A stretch of DNA of 64,000 bases from NCBI GenBank assembly GCA_016858145.1, contig JAEHOE010000012.1, positions 186,001 to 250,000 on the forward strand, given 5' to 3'. How positions within the stretch are numbered: position 1 is the first letter of the stretch; each line of letters begins with the position of its first letter. Made by a program: the position numbers and the translations under genes. Below, in pieces: positions 59,601-64,000 of this stretch. The stretch comes from Edaphochlamys debaryana. Lineage: Eukaryota; Chlorophyta; Chlorophyceae; Chlamydomonadales. The notes beneath the pieces are model-generated. The model saw only the letters and a list, made by a program, of their open reading frames with translations. It was not told where the DNA came from and did no database searches.

Positions 59601-59698
59601 GATTTGCCCCCGCTTGCCAATGCAGGTACGTCGAGGGCGACAAGACGGCGCTCGACAAGTACCCCGTCGGCAGCTGCTTCAACGCCCCGGACTGCTGA
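56647..59698 (+). CDS. RRA-type GT77 arabinosyltransferase (extensin/Hyp O-arabinosylation), 11 exons, 326 aa
   Basis: Exons: 56647-56763, 56846-56946, 57436-57487, 57634-57750, 57967-58005, 58263-58306, 58419-58471, 58739-58908, 59096-59217, 59359-59451, 59626-59698; 981 nt, in frame. A signal sequence or anchor (MLRRTGALAVVCALIAVLA) leads into a nucleotide-diphospho-sugar transferase domain. Landmarks: FMVIAIDDE, GYSVLLSDVDIVTLQNPF (Asp-Val-Asp metal motif), LYRDEDVEALSDGYDEQTAYG, MGWSRWAHT, FNSG-like LNSGLFYIRP, AVFNMEIFFPSHDAY, MVHVNYHPDKFQRMQ, ending VGSCFNAPDC. These match plant REDUCED RESIDUAL ARABINOSE proteins, which add arabinofuranose to Hyp-linked arabinose in the Golgi. Shorter than the ~430-aa plant enzymes at the N terminus. 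Likely substrates are wall Hyp-rich proteins such as those at 24687-27093 and 61568-64000. Confidence 0.9.
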
Positions 59699-60385
59699 GG
59701 AGTGCATTAGGTCATGAGCGGCCTGCGGAATCTGAGGCAGAGGCGTAGAGTCAGGCATTAATGGCGCAGGCCGGGTCAAGACACTGCCAGCGTCCAAAGC
59801 CTGTCGCCAGGCGGGTGCTGGTCACGCAGGGAGCGTTCGCACTGCGAAGGGTGGTGGTATGACCAGCGCAGCTGGGACGTAGGTCTGAGGCGAGGAGATG
59901 CGGAGGTGCAAGTAGCGCTGCTGGGAAGTACCGTACGTCTGGGGCGGATGAAGCAGGTTCGCCAGGTGCAATCCAAAGCTAGGGGCAGACGGAAGGGCCC
60001 TGTATGTGCATGTCCCCTGGCGGGGACTTGAGGATGGACCTTGCGGACTTGCGGACGTGCAAGAGTTACGATGGTGAGGGGCACAGAGGGTCATGTACAT
60101 CTTTATTGGTAACACGGCACGCCTCCGTCCATCATTCCCAGCCTGTCAACCCCACAACATCGTTGCTGCAATCTGCGGCCTCTGGTCACTTCCTCCCTGC
60201 CCGGCACCTCACCACCCGACCTCCGCCCCGCGCCCACGGCCGCCCTCACACCAGCCTGCAAACTTCGCGGTGGGGTGCCCCCACATCACGCACGACCGAC
60301 ATTTCTTCCTACCGTCATCGCCTGATTCGCCTCAGCTCCGCCTCGCTGGCCCGGGTCGGCCATGCGGATCCGGTTCTTGCACTTC

Positions 60386-60390
60386 TGTAA
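60386..60390 (+). terminator. TGTAA polyadenylation signal for GT77
   Basis: Plus-strand TGTAA 688 nt past the stop at 59698. A second copy follows about 50 nt later. Confidence 0.45.
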
Positions 60391-60999
60391 TGTACCCCTT
60401 GTGGGCGGACAGGCCGTCGCCCTTCTCCGCCTGAGTGTTGTAACCCTTAGCAGAGCGGTCCGAGAGCTGCTTGGGCGTGGCTTCCCCTCTCCCAAACCCG
60501 CAGGTAGGGCGTGCAGGTCTGCCAGAGGGTCAGGAACCTGGGTGCCCAGGCCGTGCTCCATGAGCTTCCACAGAGGAGCTGCTGTATGCCTGCAGCTGCC
60601 AGACCTTGCTCCCCACGCCCAGCTCGCACACCCATATGACGTCCAGCGATTCACTACATCTGCGTCACCTGGTGTCAGCATCCAGGGTTCCAGGCATCCA
60701 CCTCAGGCGAGCTGGGCTGCTGTCAGTTCAGCGTGGCCAGGCTCGGCTGCATGTCACCACGGAAGGCTTACTTGAAGTGCAAGCGCGGCATGCGGTCCTG
60801 CCCTGCCGTGGCGCTGTATGGTTGCCCCTCTCCAAACGGCCGCCTGACGGGCGCGAGTCAGTGGCCAGGCGGCGTGCACTGGTCGTGCAAACTCTGCCTG
60901 GTCCCTGGTGGCGCTGAGGCGTTGTCCCGCACCGTCGCCTGGCACCGCACGGCAGCTTTACGTGTCCCTGGCAGCCCTTGCAGATACCATACGTACGCG

Positions 61000-61004
61000 T
61001 TACA
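61000..61004 (-). terminator. TGTAA polyadenylation signal for the pherophorin
   Basis: Minus-strand TGTAA about 565 nt past the pherophorin stop at 61568. Motif and position only. Confidence 0.4.
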
Positions 61005-61567
61005 CTGAACTGAATAGGCGCGACGGCGCATTACGCACGCAGTGACACCTCTCGGTGCCATAAACAATGATTATCTTATTCTAATCCGCACCCACCACAC
61101 CCATCGACCCACGCCACACAACACATAATCTCCACTCCCCCTCCCACTCCCACAGGATGAAATTGCGGCCTAGGTGGCAAGGTACAGGTGGCAACGTACT
61201 TGTACCAGCCACGAGTGCCCCGAGTCCCGTAGTCCCTGGAGTCCCAAACCCTGCTCGCTTGTGTCCTCATCCAGGACCGCTTGCATTTGGTCTCCGCAGC
61301 CTTAATCATACCGGGGCACATGTTCTAACACTGCGATGGGTCTAAGCTAAGCTGCGCATATGGTTTGATTGGTGGGCGTGATGCGGATATCAGGCAGATG
61401 CTGGTCCTCGGGCTGGTGACAGCCGGGGTACCGCGCTAGCAGCATATCGAGCTTCCTTCCTATAAACCGTTGTCTCGATATCTCACATGCAACGGATTGC
61501 TCTAACTCTACCCACCACATCAGCGGCAAGCTGCATAGAGCCTCACAGAGCTCCAATGGTCTAAACC

Positions 61568-64000
61568 TTAAAAGTCGAACTCCACGACCGGCGGAGCACC
61601 CACGATCTGCTCCGTCTCCTGCCCGGGCTTGTTCGTGTCAATATCACCCGTGGGGCAGCACTCATCATCGCCAGACCCGTCAAAGAATGTGATGCGGCAC
61701 TGTCCTGGATCACCGAAGCAGAAGTCCTGGAGCGAGACGCAGGGCTCCGTAAACACCATGCACAGCTCCGTGCCTCTCTTCACTTCAGATCTCGAAATAG
61801 CAATGCTGGGCATCTTGAACGTGGTGTACGTGACGGACTTGTAGTCGTTCTGGGTGAACGACCACGTAACCGACTGCCCGTTGAAAAGGGCCAGACGCAC
61901 TGAGTTTCGGCACTCCGACTTGGCAAAGAACTCTGTGATCGGGGGGAAGGGGGAAGGAGGGCAGGCATGACGGTCAGGGCGGCACTGGGTATGGCGTGGC
62001 CTGAAGACAGGGTCAGGCAGCAAGTTGAATGTGGCCCCGATTGCATGCCTAACCTTCCCCTACATGAGAGCCCTAGTGTTCCCAACCGCCAGCGCAACTG
62101 AGCATCACAGGCGCCTCACTCACCAATCTTTTTAATCCCCATAGAACAGCAGGCCGTCTTGGCATCGCACTTCTCGATGTCGATCGCGAAGCAATGCCGC
62201 ATGCGCGCCTTGCCATCCGACAGGGTGGGCACCTGCGTCGAGTTCTTGTACTGAAGGCGGAAGGGCGTGTTCTTCACGTTGCGGCGCTTGCAGGCGCAGA
62301 ACTGGGAGGGGGGGAGCACGGATAGGGTTCAGGTAAGGTTCAGCGGGGGGATGCCGGCAGCAGCAGTTTGGCCTAGCCATGGGTTGAGCACTCAGTTCCG
62401 ACTGTGCCCAGTCTGCTACTGCCTGCCAAGGCCTTACCGGGAAGGGAATCTTGTTGACGCTGCGGTCAGGTGGCGCCTTGGACGGCGGCGGGTTGGGCGC
62501 GCGGCGGCCAGGCTTAGCCCCACGAGGCGGCGGCGGCGGCGGCAGATCTGGCGAAAACGGCGGCAGCTTGGGCGCGCTCTTGGACTGGGGCGCCTTGCGG
62601 CGAGGAGGCGGGGGCGCCGCAACGACATCCGGCGGCCCAGGGACGCAGTTGTCACCGATCCAGCCAGTGCCGCCAGGGCGCGGCACAGTGATGTTCCACA
62701 GGCTGCGGGACAGGGCCGACAACACAGGTTAAGCCCATGAGGCAAGATGAGGAAGGGGTGCATTGCGCGCTCAATCAGGGCCGCTGGATGCGCCACCTGC
62801 TCCACTCACCACTCGTTGTCAATGTCATCGTTGCCTGCGCAGCCCGCCGAGCCCTTGAAAGAGTTCTGCGGCGCAGAGGGGCAGAGCACAACGAGTCAGC
62901 AACGAGCCAGGCCCTGGATGTGTTTGCCCAGGCCCACACGCCCAACCCCCGCCCAGGCTGCTTTGACCGGCTGCAGCCCAGTCCTCATCCCACTGCAAAC
63001 CCCCCTACATTGCCCACACCGAGGGCTGCACCTCCCAATGCTCACCGTACGCGGGTTGCCGCAGGTGGCGTCCGCGCCGCGGATCTTGAGGGCGAACTCG
63101 TTCTTCCGCTGGCAGCGCGTGGAGCCGGAGCGGATGCTGAACTGCACCAGCTGCGGGGCCTTGTCGTCGCGCGCCCAGCGCACCATCTGGCAGTAGCGGG
63201 AGCTGTCGCCCGACTTCCAGCTCTTGACGAGGCCCACGCCACCCGGCACCGGGCTGCCCGACTTGTCCAGCACCTTGCTGAGCTCGTCACCCGAGCAGAT
63301 GTAATCGATGGACGAGCTCACGTCCAGCGAGCACGGGCTGCCCGGCCGCGGCCACGTGAGGCACACGGGGCAGTACAGGTACTGCGCGCCGTCGTCGGGC
63401 GCGACGCGCCACTCGCACTCGTCGCCCGAAACGTCCAGGTCCAGGCACGAGGACTGGTCCGCGCAGCCTGTGTTGCCCAGGCCGTTCGCCTCAGATGATT
63501 CGCCGTTGAGGCGGCACGAGCCACCCGGGCTGGGGCTGGGGCTGGGGCTAGGGTTGGGGCCAGCAAGCGGCACTGGGGGCGGGTTCTTGCTGGGGCGGAC
63601 GCCTCGCGGTGGCGGCGGCGAGTCCGGGACCGCAGGCGGGGTCGGGGGCGGTGGCTTGGCCCGGCGACTGCGCGGGCTGGGTGTGACGCCTCCCGAGTCC
63701 TTGACGCACACGTCACCGGTCCAGCCCACACCTCCGGGCTTGGGGACCTCGATTGTCCAGAGGCTGAAGGGAGGAGGCAGGTGAGGGGGCGGGGGGTCAG
63801 TGGTAGATGGGAAGAAAAAAGGCCGAACCGGCTCAACCGCCCCACCGGCGGCAGCCAACCGAGGATCCCTGCTTCCATCCAGTAGTCACCCCTGCTCACC
63901 ACTCGTTGTAGGTCGTGCCGTCGTTGGACGAGCAGCCCGCCACGTTGCCTGCCTTGTCGAAGCGCGGCGCGCCGCAGGTGGCCTTCATGCCGTTGACGCG
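61568..64000 (-). CDS. Pherophorin with several domains (ECM glycoprotein), 5' part beyond the window
   Basis: Visible exons (minus): 64000-63900 (cut by window end), 63763-63046, 62865-62810, 62702-62438, 62301-62124, 61932-61568; 561 codons in frame, stop at 61568. Order: the end of one pherophorin domain (CGAPRFDKAGN; NEC then LWTIEVPKPGGVGWTGD), a Pro-rich linker (SPSPSPSPGG), a complete domain (CRLNGESSEANGLGNTG to LWNITVPRPGGTGWIGD), a second Pro-rich linker (LPPPPPPRG type), and a C-terminal domain (FPFCACKRR, CFAIDIEKCDAKTACC, ITFFDGSGDDECCP). Paired cysteines and the FPFCxCKR and CC motifs define the pherophorin/DUF3707 family, secreted building blocks of the volvocine extracellular matrix. 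The signal peptide must lie beyond 64000. The intron that splits the Cys codon of the NEC-LW junction recurs in both repeats. Confidence 0.92.

Larger units (their letters stand above)
59699..61567. other. Convergent intergenic region, GT77 / pherophorin
   Basis: Holds both 3' UTRs. TGTAA at 60386-60390 and another near 60437 fit the GT77 transcript. TTACA at 61000-61004 fits the minus-strand pherophorin. No gene-like frame otherwise. Confidence 0.45.

Overview
This is a G+C-rich, intron-rich nuclear window from a green alga of the chlamydomonad/volvocine group. The evidence is a pherophorin with several domains, a secreted Ser-Pro-rich wall protein, dense short GT-AG introns, TGTAA poly(A) signals, and several genes for cilia. 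I rebuilt 11 spliced protein genes by joining exons across frames. Nine of them close in frame (the pherophorin over the part inside the window). The other two each appear to carry one 1-nt indel. No rRNA, tRNA, CRISPR array or intact transposon was seen.

Layout: NIMA-related kinase (-, 969-6324); cytochrome c oxidase subunit 5b (-, 7632-9133); BRCA2 (+, 11633-23441, 14 exons, 3200 aa); secreted hydroxyproline-rich glycoprotein (-, 24687-27093); PepD-like M20 dipeptidase (-, 31151-35475); mercaptopyruvate sulfurtransferase (+, 36301-38697); CDKL-type kinase A (+, 39922-44050) facing its paralogue CDKL-type kinase B (-, 46957-50633); dynein-2 intermediate chain FAP133/WDR34 (-, 52286-55984); RRA-type GT77 arabinosyltransferase (+, 56647-59698); and a pherophorin (-, 61568 past the window end).

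Three themes recur. Cilium/cell cycle: NEK, two CDKL kinases and the dynein-2 chain. Extracellular matrix: the Hyp-rich protein, the pherophorin, and an arabinosyltransferase of the family that decorates Hyp residues. Genome maintenance: BRCA2, with an unusually large array of about 12 BRC-like repeats.

The most interesting points are: two sequence classes of BRC repeat (Phe-type and Leu-type) plus a recent 257-bp duplication inside the array; a zinc-site subunit of cytochrome oxidase without its cysteines; convergent kinase paralogues whose kinase core, introns included, is nearly identical while both ends differ; a wall protein gene hidden antisense to a long spurious plus-strand ORF; and an apparent excess of GC-AG introns (7 of about 95).
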